Shown here: piece after piece, positions 35,920 to 43,382 of the stretch
How positions within the stretch are numbered: position 1 is the stretch's first letter
Layout of the letters: each line of letters starts with the position of its first letter
Origin: JBCBTD01 sp039818825
GTDB lineage: Bacteria > Pseudomonadota > Alphaproteobacteria > Geminicoccales > Geminicoccaceae
Assembly (NCBI GenBank): GCA_039818825.1
Contig: JBCBTD010000014.1
Location: 6,706-70,705, forward strand
Direction: 5' to 3'
Length of the DNA stretch: 64,000 bases
Notes under the pieces: generated by a model
Database searches by the model: none
What the model saw: the letters and a program-made list of their open reading frames with translations, nothing else
Told to the model about the DNA's origin: nothing
Made by a program: the position numbers and the translations under genes

Positions 35920-35935
35920 TGTCGGAGGTCGGACA
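35920..35935 (+). promoter_or_regulatory. NifA upstream activator sequence of nifB
   Basis: TGT-N10-ACA, perfect to the NifA consensus (TGTCGGAGGTCGGACA). It is centred about 90 bases before the expected transcription start of the promoter at 35991. A second, one-mismatch site (TGT-N10-ACG) lies at 35901-35916. Confidence 0.8.
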
Positions 35936-35990
35936 GACGCACGACACGGCGTCTGTCCGGTTTTCATTTGGAAAACAGATAGTTAACCGC

Positions 35991-36006
35991 TGGCACGGTG
36001 CTTGCT
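35991..36006 (+). promoter_or_regulatory. sigma-54 promoter of the nifB operon
   Basis: TGGCAC-N5-TTGCT, a full match to the -24/-12 consensus with GG and GC ten bases apart. Transcription should start near 36017, which excludes the two in-frame nifB start codons at 35998 and 36013 and supports ATG 36046. Confidence 0.85.
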
Positions 36007-36045
36007 GCCTGGATGGCGCAAGCGGATCAACCAGCGGGTCAGCCG

Positions 36046-37521
36046 ATGAACGCCACCGTCATCTCGCTCGACAGCTTGAAGCTAGGCTCGCGCTCCGCAT
36101 CCAACCGAGCGCGGAGCGGCGGCTGTGCCGCCAAGCGCTGCGGCGCTGCCGGCAGCCCTGACGACATGCCCGCCGCGACCTGGGAAAAGGTCAAGGATCA
36201 CCCATGCTACTCTGAAGAAGCCCACCATTACTTTGCACGCATGCACGTCGCGGTAGCACCAGCGTGCAACATCCAATGCAATTACTGCAATCGTCGCTAC
36301 GACTGCGCCAACGAGAGCCGGCCTGGAGTCGTCTCCGAACGACTGACGCCCGAGCAGGCGGCGCGCAAGGTTCTCGCGGTCGCCGCCCAAGTGCCGCAGC
36401 TTGCGGTGCTCGGCATCGCCGGTCCGGGCGACAGCGCCTACGACTGGGCGAAAACCAAAGCAACGTTCGAGCTGGTGCGTCGTCGGCTGCCCGACCTCAA
36501 GCTTTGCCTGTCGACCAACGGGCTCGCCCTGCCCGAGCACGTCGACGAGCTGGCCGAAATGAACGTCGCCCACGTCACGGTGACGATCAACATGATCGAC
36601 CCGCAGATCGGCGAGAAGATCTACCCCTGGGTGTTCTGGCGGGGCCGTCGGCGCACCGGGTTGGAGGCGTCACGGATCCTCCACGACCGCCAGATGGAGA
36701 GCCTGGAGCGGCTCCAGGAGCGGGGCATGCTGGTCAAGGTCAACTCGGTGCTGATCCCCGGGATCAACGACCACCATCTCGCCGCCGTGAACGCCGCGGT
36801 GAAGGCGCGCGGCGCGTTCCTGCACAACATCATGCCGCTGATCTCGGCGCCGGAACATGGCACCGTCTTCGGCTTGGAGGGTCAACGTGGGCCAACCGCT
36901 GCCGAGCTCCAGGCCGTGCAGGAAGGGTGTGGCGGCGGGGCCCGGCTCATGCGCCATTGCCGGCAGTGTCGCGCCGACGCGGTGGGCATGCTCGGCGAGG
37001 ATCGCGGCCAGGAATTCACCATGGACCGCGTGCCGGAGGCGGTCGACTACGACCCGGCGAAGCGTGAGGCCTACCGGACCTGGGTCGAGGACGAGCGCGG
37101 CGATCGCCAGGCCGCTGCTGCGGCGGCCGACGACGTGGCCGAAGCCGCGGGACCTGCCGCGGCGCCCCTGCTGGTCGCCGTTTGCACCAAGGGCGGTGGG
37201 CGTATCAACCTGCACTTCGGCAAAGCGCGCGAGTTCCAGATCTACGAGGTCGACGCGGCCGGCGTCCGCTTCGTCGGTCACCGCCGTGCCGACAACTACT
37301 GCCTCGGCGGCCATGGTGACCCTGACCGCCTGGAGCAGGTGATCGCCGCGCTGGAGGGCGTGCCCGTGATCCTTTGCGAGAAGATCGGCAACCGGCCGCG
37401 CCGCGCGCTCGAGGCCGCAGGGATCGAGGCGGTCGAGGACCATGCGCTCGCCTACATCGAGACCGCGGTCGCCGCCGTCTACGCGCGCGGCGCCGACAAG
37501 GCGCTGCCCGCCAGCGCCTGA
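36046..37521 (+). CDS. nifB: FeMo-co biosynthesis radical SAM protein NifB
   Basis: A 491-residue protein. The radical SAM cluster motif is C74-x3-C78-x2-C81 in APACNIQCNYCNRRYDC. N-terminal Cys pairs (C27, C32) and LAVLGIAGPGDSAYDWAKT, LSTNGLALPEHVDEL are typical. A C-terminal NifX/NafY-like domain (about residues 375-470, VAVCTKGGGRINLHFGKARE) is fused on, as in most proteobacterial NifB. It makes NifB-co, the 8Fe-9S-C precursor of FeMo-co. The start was chosen downstream of the predicted transcription start. First gene of the nifB-fdxN-nifZ-nifT-SIR2 unit. Confidence 0.97.
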   Translation: MNATVISLDSLKLGSRSASNRARSGGCAAKRCGAAGSPDDMPAATWEKVKDHPCYSEEAHHYFARMHVAVAPACNIQCNYCNRRYDCANESRPGVVSERLTPEQAARKVLAVAAQVPQLAVLGIAGPGDSAYDWAKTKATFELVRRRLPDLKLCLSTNGLALPEHVDELAEMNVAHVTVTINMIDPQIGEKIYPWVFWRGRRRTGLEASRILHDRQMESLERLQERGMLVKVNSVLIPGINDHHLAAVNAAVKARGAFLHNIMPLISAPEHGTVFGLEGQRGPTAAELQAVQEGCGGGARLMRHCRQCRADAVGMLGEDRGQEFTMDRVPEAVDYDPAKREAYRTWVEDERGDRQAAAAAADDVAEAAGPAAAPLLVAVCTKGGGRINLHFGKAREFQIYEVDAAGVRFVGHRRADNYCLGGHGDPDRLEQVIAALEGVPVILCEKIGNRPRRALEAAGIEAVEDHALAYIETAVAAVYARGADKALPASA

Positions 37522-37548
37522 GAACCGCTTCCGAAGGAGAGTGAAGTC

Positions 37549-37770
37549 ATGGCCCTCAAGATCGTCACCTCGCTTTGCACCGTCTGCGGCGCTTGCGAGT
37601 TCGAATGCCCCAACGCGGCGATCAGCATCAAGCGTGGCACCTACGTGATCGACCCTGGCCTCTGCAACGAGTGCAAGGGCTTCTACGACGCGCCGCAGTG
37701 CGCCGAGGTGTGCCCGGTACCCAACACCTGCGTGCCCGCAACGCCCAAGATGGGCGGCGCCCGTGCCTGA
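37549..37770 (+). CDS. fdxN: 2[4Fe-4S] ferredoxin of the nif cluster
   Basis: A 73-residue bacterial-type ferredoxin. Cluster 1 ligands C10-x2-C13-x2-C16-x3-C20-P; cluster 2 region C39-x2-C42-x8-C51-x3-C55-P, the longer Allochromatium-type spacing. Located directly after nifB, as frxA/fdxN is in rhizobia and Azospirillum, where it supplies electrons to NifB or nitrogenase. Its last eight bases overlap the nifZ start. GAAGGAGAG precedes the ATG. Confidence 0.93.
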   Translation: MALKIVTSLCTVCGACEFECPNAAISIKRGTYVIDPGLCNECKGFYDAPQCAEVCPVPNTCVPATPKMGGARA

Positions 37771-38041
37771 AGCCCGCCCGATCGAGATCTACGAAGCGCC
37801 GCGCTTTCCCCCGGGCTGCCGGGTCCGGTCGACCAAGCAAGTGCGCAACGATGGCACGGTGCCCGGCACGGAGATCGGCGCGGTCGTCGTCGGCAAGGGC
37901 GAGGTCGGCTACGTGCGCGACGTCGGCGTCTTCCTGCAGCAGTACTACGTCTACGCGGTCGAGTTCCTCGATCGCCAGGCGATCGTCGGCATGCGCGCGC
38001 ACGAGTTGCAGGCCGACGGCGCTGTGGACATGGCGCCGTGA
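37763..38041 (+). CDS. nifZ: NifZ
   Basis: A 92-residue NifZ. The family core is visible as PPGCRVRSTKQVRNDGTVPG, then GAVVVGKGEVGYVRDVGVFL and YYVYAVEFLD. NifZ helps mature the P-clusters of NifDK. GTG start inside the end of fdxN; the gene ends with a four-base overlap with nifT, so translation is coupled. Confidence 0.92.
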   Translation: MPEARPIEIYEAPRFPPGCRVRSTKQVRNDGTVPGTEIGAVVVGKGEVGYVRDVGVFLQQYYVYAVEFLDRQAIVGMRAHELQADGAVDMAP

Positions 38042-38253
38042 AAGTCACGATTCGCACGACCGAGCGCGGCCTGGAGGTCTACGTCCCGAAGAAGGACCTC
38101 GAGGAGCAGGTGGTCGCCACCGAGAAGCCCGAACTCTGGGGCGGCTGGGCGCGGCTCGCCAATGGCTGGGTACTGTCACTGCCCGACCTCAGCCCGCCGC
38201 CACCGATGCCGGTGACGGTCGAGGCCCGTCGGCTGCCGTCCGCCGAAACTTGA
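38038..38253 (+). CDS. nifT: NifT/FixU
   Basis: A 71-residue NifT (FixU): MKVTIRTTERGLEVYVPKKD, then ELWGGWARLANGWVLSLPDL. The family is conserved in nif clusters but its role is not clear and it is often dispensable. GTG start overlapping the nifZ stop; the stop overlaps a TTG that begins the next gene. Confidence 0.92.
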   Translation: MKVTIRTTERGLEVYVPKKDLEEQVVATEKPELWGGWARLANGWVLSLPDLSPPPPMPVTVEARRLPSAET

Positions 38254-39089
38254 ACGCCCGGCAGCAGCTCGAACAGGCGCTCCGCGGCGTCGCCGACGGA
38301 CGCATCGTGCCCTATCTTGGTGCGGCGGTGGCCGGGCTCGGTACGGGCTTGGTACCGGCTTCGCCTGCGGCTCTCGCGGCGGTGATCGAGGCGGCGGTCC
38401 GGGTGCCACGACGCGCCTCCGGCAATCTCTGGGCCGCGGCGCAGTTCGTCGAGACCCGTAGGCGCAGGCGAACCGTGGCAGCGCTGGTCGAGCGGGCGTT
38501 CGCCGCGCCAACCAACGACAACCCGATCCACGGTTGGCTCGCCAAGGTGCGGCCGCCGTTGGTCGTCGACGCCTGGTACGACACGGGTCTGCTCGACGCG
38601 TTCGCCGCATCGTCGGCAGCAGCATTCAACTGGGGCTGGGTGGAAGGGGTGAGCCGCCACGACGCATCGGACGACGCCTGGACACGCGCGTTCGATCGAC
38701 GAGGTTTCCACCGTCCCAAGGGCCCGGACCCGGCTTGGTCCAGCTTCGTTTACAAGCCGCACGGCTGCGCGCGGGCCGGTTCCAGCTTCCTCCTGTCCGA
38801 CAGCGACTACGTGCAGGTTCTCACCGAGATCGACATCCAGACGCCGATCCCGGTCGAGGTACGGCAACGGCGGCGCGACCGGGGCTTCCTCTTCCTCGGC
38901 ACCCGCTTCGACGACCAGCTGCTCCGCATCTTCGCCCGCCAGATCATGAAACGGTCGCGGGGGCCGCACGTTGCCGTGCTGGACGGCCCGTTGACCCGGA
39001 TGGAGGGGCGGTTCCTCGAAGCGCAGAACATCGAGCGGATCGACCTCGACCTCGTCGACGTCGCGGCGGCGCTCCGCGTCGCGGCTTGA
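38250..39089 (+). CDS. SIR2-like domain protein in the nifB operon
   Basis: A 279-residue protein translationally coupled to nifT through TTGA (start TTG 38250, chosen because it is the only start that covers the domain). The N-terminus GRIVPYLGAAVAGLGTGL resembles the nucleotide-binding opening of SIR2-like (SIR2_2) domains; RDRGFLFLGTRFDDQLLRIF and IERIDLDLVD fit the end of that fold. The histidine of true deacetylases is not obvious. Proteins of this kind occur in other nif clusters, to my knowledge without an assigned function. NAD binding or cleavage is the family expectation. It is the last gene before the nifH promoter. Confidence 0.7.
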   Translation: MNARQQLEQALRGVADGRIVPYLGAAVAGLGTGLVPASPAALAAVIEAAVRVPRRASGNLWAAAQFVETRRRRRTVAALVERAFAAPTNDNPIHGWLAKVRPPLVVDAWYDTGLLDAFAASSAAAFNWGWVEGVSRHDASDDAWTRAFDRRGFHRPKGPDPAWSSFVYKPHGCARAGSSFLLSDSDYVQVLTEIDIQTPIPVEVRQRRRDRGFLFLGTRFDDQLLRIFARQIMKRSRGPHVAVLDGPLTRMEGRFLEAQNIERIDLDLVDVAAALRVAA

Positions 39090-39123
39090 GGCGACGTCGC
39101 CTACCGGTGGATTTGTCGGGCTT

Positions 39124-39139
39124 TGTCGGGTTCGCCACA
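39124..39139 (+). promoter_or_regulatory. NifA upstream activator sequence of nifH
   Basis: TGT-N10-ACA perfect to consensus (TGTCGGGTTCGCCACA), centred about 105 bases before the expected nifH transcription start. A second TGTCGGG lies ten bases upstream at 39114 but lacks the ACA half. Confidence 0.8.
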
Positions 39140-39209
39140 ACGCTTCGGACACCGAGCCGTGACACTCAACTTACTGAAAAACAAAAACAATATTGGAAAA
39201 AAGCAGCTT

Positions 39210-39225
39210 TGGCACGCTCCGTGCT
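39210..39225 (+). promoter_or_regulatory. sigma-54 promoter of nifHDKENX
   Basis: TGGCAC-N5-GTGCT: -24 element perfect, -12 element one mismatch from TTGCT, GG and GC ten bases apart. It is preceded by a long A-rich stretch (39176-39202) that could be bent. Expected start near 39236, leaving a leader of about 60 bases before nifH. Confidence 0.85.
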
Positions 39226-39294
39226 TGGAGGGTTGGGACGACGGCCAAGACGCCCACCACGGCGGCGGTCGAACGAATTCGGAAGGAAAGCTAG

Positions 39295-40197
39295 ATGAGC
39301 AAGCTTCGGCAGATCGCGTTCTACGGCAAGGGCGGCATCGGCAAGTCGACCACCTCGCAGAACACGCTCGCAGCCCTCGTCGAACTCGATCAGCGTATCC
39401 TCATCGTCGGCTGCGATCCGAAGGCCGACAGCACGCGTCTCATCCTCAACGCCAAGGCCCAAGGCACGGTGCTGCATCTGGCCGCCGAGATGGGCTCGGT
39501 CGAAGACCTGGAGCTCGAGGACGTGATGCGTACCGGCTACAAGGGCATTCAATGCGTCGAGTCGGGCGGTCCCGAACCCGGCGTCGGTTGCGCCGGCCGC
39601 GGCGTCATCACCGCCATCAACTTCCTGGAGGAGAACGGCGCCTACGACGACGTCGACTACGTCTGCTACGACGTGCTGGGCGATGTCGTTTGCGGTGGCT
39701 TCGCGATGCCGATCCGCGAGAACAAGGCGCAAGAGATCTACATCGTCATGTCTGGCGAGATGATGGCGCTCTACGCTGCCAACAACATCTCCAAGGGCAT
39801 CTTGAAGTACGCCAACTCCGGCGGCGTCCGGCTCGGCGGTCTGATCTGCAACGAGCGGCAAACCGACCGCGAGGTCGAACTCGCGGAGGCGCTGGCCGCG
39901 CGGCTCGGCTCCAAGCTCATCCACTTCGTGCCACGGGACAACGTGGTCCAGCACGCCGAGCTGCGCCGGATGACGGTGATGCAGTACGCACCGGAAAGCC
40001 AGCAGGCGGCGGAGTACCGCGCTCTGGCCGAGAAGATCCACGCCAACTCCGGTCAAGGCGTCGTGCCGACGCCGATCACCATGGAAGAGCTCGAAGAGAT
40101 GCTCATGGAATTCGGAGTGATGCAGAGCGAGGAAGATCGGCTCGCAGCACTTGCCGCCGCCGACGCTGCGGCCGCCGCCGAAGCGGTGCCGGCCTGA
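39295..40197 (+). CDS. nifH: nitrogenase iron protein NifH
   Basis: A 300-residue Mo-nitrogenase Fe protein. P-loop GKGGIGKS (11-18), [4Fe-4S] ligands C99 (GVGCAGRG) and C133 (DVVCGGFAMP), and R102, the usual site of reversible ADP-ribosylation by DraT. The last 30 residues are a family-typical acidic stretch ending in an Ala-rich tail. It hands electrons to NifDK with ATP hydrolysis and also serves FeMo-co and P-cluster maturation. First gene of its unit; GGAAGGAAAG lies ahead of the ATG. Confidence 0.99.
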   Translation: MSKLRQIAFYGKGGIGKSTTSQNTLAALVELDQRILIVGCDPKADSTRLILNAKAQGTVLHLAAEMGSVEDLELEDVMRTGYKGIQCVESGGPEPGVGCAGRGVITAINFLEENGAYDDVDYVCYDVLGDVVCGGFAMPIRENKAQEIYIVMSGEMMALYAANNISKGILKYANSGGVRLGGLICNERQTDREVELAEALAARLGSKLIHFVPRDNVVQHAELRRMTVMQYAPESQQAAEYRALAEKIHANSGQGVVPTPITMEELEEMLMEFGVMQSEEDRLAALAAADAAAAAEAVPA

Positions 40198-40233
40198 GCC
40201 TCTGGCCTCGGTTTCTCTGCAGGAGAGCGGTCT

Positions 40234-41715
40234 ATGGACTTGGACCAGGAAGCGACGGCGGCGGTGAACGAAGACCTCATCGCCGAGATCCTCGAAGCCT
40301 ACCCCACGAAGGCGAAGAAGAACCGGCAAAAGCACCTGGGCGTCGCCCAGCCGGCAGCCGACGACGATCCGGCGGCCGGTGCGACCTGCAACATGCCGAA
40401 GTCGAACGTGCGCTCGGTCCCCGGCGTCATGACCATCCGCGGTTGCGCCTATGCCGGCAGCAAAGGCGTGGTCTGGGGGCCGATCAAGGACACCGTCCAC
40501 ATCAGCCACGGGCCGGTCGGCTGCGGCCACTACTCCTGGGGCCAGCGGCGCAACTACTACACCGGCACGACCGGCGTCGACAGCTTCGTGACCATGCAGT
40601 TCACCACCGACTTCCAGGAGAAAGACATCGTCTTCGGTGGTGACAAGAAGCTGGGGAAGACGATCGACGAGATCACGGCGCTGTTTCCCTTGGCCCAGGG
40701 TGTGAGCATCCAATCCGAGTGCCCGATCGGGCTGATCGGCGACGACATCGAGGCGGTGGCACGGCAAAAGAAGGCTGAGACCGGCAAGCCAGTGATCCCA
40801 GTTCGCTGCGAGGGCTTCCGCGGTGTCTCGCAGTCACTTGGCCATCACATCGCCAACGACGCGATCCGCGACTGGGTGCTGGAAGGCGGCGATGAGCCGG
40901 CCGGCGCCGTCGAGCCCGGACCCTACGCCATCAACGTGCTGGGCGACTACAACATCGGCGGTGACGCCTGGGCCAGCCGGATGCTCCTGGAGGAAATGGG
41001 CCTCGAGGTCGTCGGCAACTGGTCTGGCGACGCCACCTTGGCCGAGGTCGCGCGGGCGCCCAAGGCCAAGCTCAACCTCATCCACTGCTATCGGTCGATG
41101 AACTACATCTGCCGGTACATGGAGGAGAAGCACGGCATCCCGTGGATGGAGTACAACTTCTTCGGGCCGAGCCAAATCGCGGCGAGCCTCCGGGCCATCG
41201 CCGCCCGGTTCGATGAGACCATCCAGGCCAACGCCGAGGCCGTGATCGCCAAGTATCAGCCGATGGTCGACGGCGTCGTCGCCAAGTACCGGCCGCGGCT
41301 CGAAGGCAAGTCCGTCATGCTCTACGTCGGCGGCCTCCGTCCTCGCCACGTCGTCACCGCCTACGAGGATCTGGGCATGGTGATCAGTGGCACGGGCTAC
41401 GAGTTCGGGCATGGCGACGATTACAAGCGAACCGGCGCCCACGTGCAGCCTGGAACCCTCATCTACGACGACGTCACCGGCTACGAGCTCGAGAAGTTCA
41501 TCGAGCGGCTACGCCCGGATCTCGTCGGCTCGGGCATCAAAGAAAAGTACCCGGTGCAGAAGATGGGGATCCCGTTCCGGCAGATGCACAGCTGGGACTA
41601 TTCTGGCCCCTACCATGGCTATGACGGGTTCGCGATCTTCGCGCGCGACATGGACCTAGCCATCAACAACCCCGTTTGGAGCCTCTTCGACGCGCCTTGG
41701 ACCGAGGCCGCCTGA
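40234..41715 (+). CDS. nifD: nitrogenase MoFe protein alpha chain NifD
   Basis: A 493-residue alpha subunit. P-cluster ligands C71 (RGCAYAG), C97 (GPVGCGHYSW) and C163 (SECPIGLIGDD). The FeMo-co cysteine is in NLIHCYRSMNYICR and the histidine in MHSWDYSGPYHGYDGF. Length and motifs are those of the molybdenum enzyme, not Vnf or Anf. 36 bases after nifH, preceded by GCAGGAGAG. Confidence 0.99.
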   Translation: MDLDQEATAAVNEDLIAEILEAYPTKAKKNRQKHLGVAQPAADDDPAAGATCNMPKSNVRSVPGVMTIRGCAYAGSKGVVWGPIKDTVHISHGPVGCGHYSWGQRRNYYTGTTGVDSFVTMQFTTDFQEKDIVFGGDKKLGKTIDEITALFPLAQGVSIQSECPIGLIGDDIEAVARQKKAETGKPVIPVRCEGFRGVSQSLGHHIANDAIRDWVLEGGDEPAGAVEPGPYAINVLGDYNIGGDAWASRMLLEEMGLEVVGNWSGDATLAEVARAPKAKLNLIHCYRSMNYICRYMEEKHGIPWMEYNFFGPSQIAASLRAIAARFDETIQANAEAVIAKYQPMVDGVVAKYRPRLEGKSVMLYVGGLRPRHVVTAYEDLGMVISGTGYEFGHGDDYKRTGAHVQPGTLIYDDVTGYELEKFIERLRPDLVGSGIKEKYPVQKMGIPFRQMHSWDYSGPYHGYDGFAIFARDMDLAINNPVWSLFDAPWTEAA

Positions 41716-41728
41716 ACCCGCTCCCGCT

Positions 41729-41761
41729 CGCCGGCGCTGGGCCAAAGGGCCAGCGCCGGCG
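41729..41761 (+). promoter_or_regulatory. strong hairpin between nifD and nifK
   Basis: A perfect 12-base inverted repeat (CGCCGGCGCTGG at 41729-41740 and its complement at 41750-41761) with a nine-base loop, in the 105-base gap between the nifD stop and the nifK start. No T run follows, so it is not a standard terminator. It may act as an RNA-processing or stability element that sets the ratio of nifHD to nifK messages, or as a partial attenuator. Confidence 0.6.
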
Positions 41762-41820
41762 CCTTCTCCCACTCGAGTGCGCGTTCCTCTCTGCGGACGC
41801 CCCGGCGAAGGATGACGACC

Positions 41821-43359
41821 ATGCCGCAGTCCGACGACAAGGTGCTCGACCACGCCAAGCTCTTCCAGGAGCCCGAATACGCGGCGATGCTGGAGAAGAA
41901 GCGGCTCGACTACGAGTGCGGCCATCCGGACGACATGGTCCGCGAGATCGCCGACTGGACCAAGACCTGGGACTACCGCGAGCAGAACCTGGCGCGGACG
42001 GCGCTGACCGTGAACCCGGCCAAGGCCTGTCAGCCGTTGGGCGCGGTTTTCGCCGCCGCGGGCTATCGCGGGTCGATGAGCTTCGTCCACGGCAGCCAGG
42101 GCTGCGTTGCGTACTACCGTTCGCACCTGTCGCGTCACTTCAAGGAGCCGGTCTCGGCCGTGTCGTCGTCGATGACGGAAGATGCCGCGGTCTTCGGTGG
42201 GCTCAACAACCTCGTCGACGGGCTCGCCAACACCCACGCGCTCTACGCGCCGGAGATGATCGCCGTCTCGACCACCTGCATGGCGGAGGTCATCGGCGAC
42301 GATCTGAACTCGTTCATTCAACAAGCCCGGGGTAAAGCGGCGATCCCCGACGAGATGCCCGTGCCGCATGCGCACACACCGGCATTCGTCGGCAGCCATG
42401 TCGACGGCTACGACAACATGCAGAAGGGCATCCTCGAGCACTTCTGGGAGAGCGCCGAGCGGAACGCCGGCGACGGTCTGAACATCGTGCCGGGCTTCGA
42501 CGGCTTCGCCGTCGGCAACATCCGCGAGCTGCGGCGGATGTTGGGCCTGATGGGTGTCGAGGCGACGATCCTCTCCGACGTCTCCGACGTATACGACACG
42601 CCGTCGGACGGCGAGTTCCGCATGTATGCGGGCGGCACGACCAAGGACGAAGTCAAAGCAGCACTCGACGCCCGCGCGACCCTGTCGCTTCAGGAGTACT
42701 GCTCGCGCAAGACGTTGGACTATTGCAGCAGCAAGGGCCAGGAGACCCGGGCGCTGCACTACCCCTTGGGCGTCGCCGGCACCGACGAACTCTTGATGAC
42801 GGTCGCCGAGTTCACCGGCAAGCCGATCCCGGAAAGCCTGCGGCTGGAGCGCGGGCGCCTCGTCGACGCCATGGCCGACAGCCAGTCCTGGCTGCACGGC
42901 AAGACCTACGCCATCTACGGCGATCCCGACTTCGTCTACGCCATGGCTCGGTTCGTCATGGAGACCGGCGGCGAACCGCGCCACTGCCTCGCCACCAACG
43001 GCTCGAAGGCGTGGGGCAAAAAGATGCGGTCGCTGCTCGACGGCTCGCCATTCGGCCAGCAATGCCAAGTGTGGCCGGGCAAGGACCTCTGGGCGATGCG
43101 CTCGCTCCTGGTCACCGAGCCGGTCGACCTGCTGATCGGCAATTCCCACGGCAAGTACCTCGAGCGTGACACTGGCACGCCCTTGCTGCGGCTGAACTTT
43201 CCGATCTTCGACCGCCATCACCACCACCGGTTCCCGCTGTGGGGCTACCAGGGTGCCTTGAACGCGCTGGTGCAGATCCTCGACAAGATCTTCGACCGGC
43301 TCGACGCCGAGACGGGCACCCTCGGCGAGACCGACACCTCGTTCGATCTGACCCGCTGA
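41821..43359 (+). CDS. nifK: nitrogenase MoFe protein beta chain NifK
   Basis: A 512-residue beta subunit. P-cluster ligands are in KACQPLGAVFAAAGYRGS, HGSQGCVAYYRSHL and STTCMAEVIGDDLNSFI. The C-terminal block LNFPIFDRHHHHRFPLWGY is typical. Start MPQSDDKVLDH at 41821 was preferred to an ATG nine bases upstream because GAAGG then has normal spacing. With NifD it forms the alpha2-beta2 MoFe protein. Confidence 0.99.
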   Translation: MPQSDDKVLDHAKLFQEPEYAAMLEKKRLDYECGHPDDMVREIADWTKTWDYREQNLARTALTVNPAKACQPLGAVFAAAGYRGSMSFVHGSQGCVAYYRSHLSRHFKEPVSAVSSSMTEDAAVFGGLNNLVDGLANTHALYAPEMIAVSTTCMAEVIGDDLNSFIQQARGKAAIPDEMPVPHAHTPAFVGSHVDGYDNMQKGILEHFWESAERNAGDGLNIVPGFDGFAVGNIRELRRMLGLMGVEATILSDVSDVYDTPSDGEFRMYAGGTTKDEVKAALDARATLSLQEYCSRKTLDYCSSKGQETRALHYPLGVAGTDELLMTVAEFTGKPIPESLRLERGRLVDAMADSQSWLHGKTYAIYGDPDFVYAMARFVMETGGEPRHCLATNGSKAWGKKMRSLLDGSPFGQQCQVWPGKDLWAMRSLLVTEPVDLLIGNSHGKYLERDTGTPLLRLNFPIFDRHHHHRFPLWGYQGALNALVQILDKIFDRLDAETGTLGETDTSFDLTR

Positions 43360-43382
43360 GCCCCCAGCCGGAGGGTCACGCC

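Noticed and set aside
39166..40767. A 533-codon minus-strand frame opposite nifH and nifD
   Set aside because: Exact antisense of secure nif genes, with no recognisable domain.
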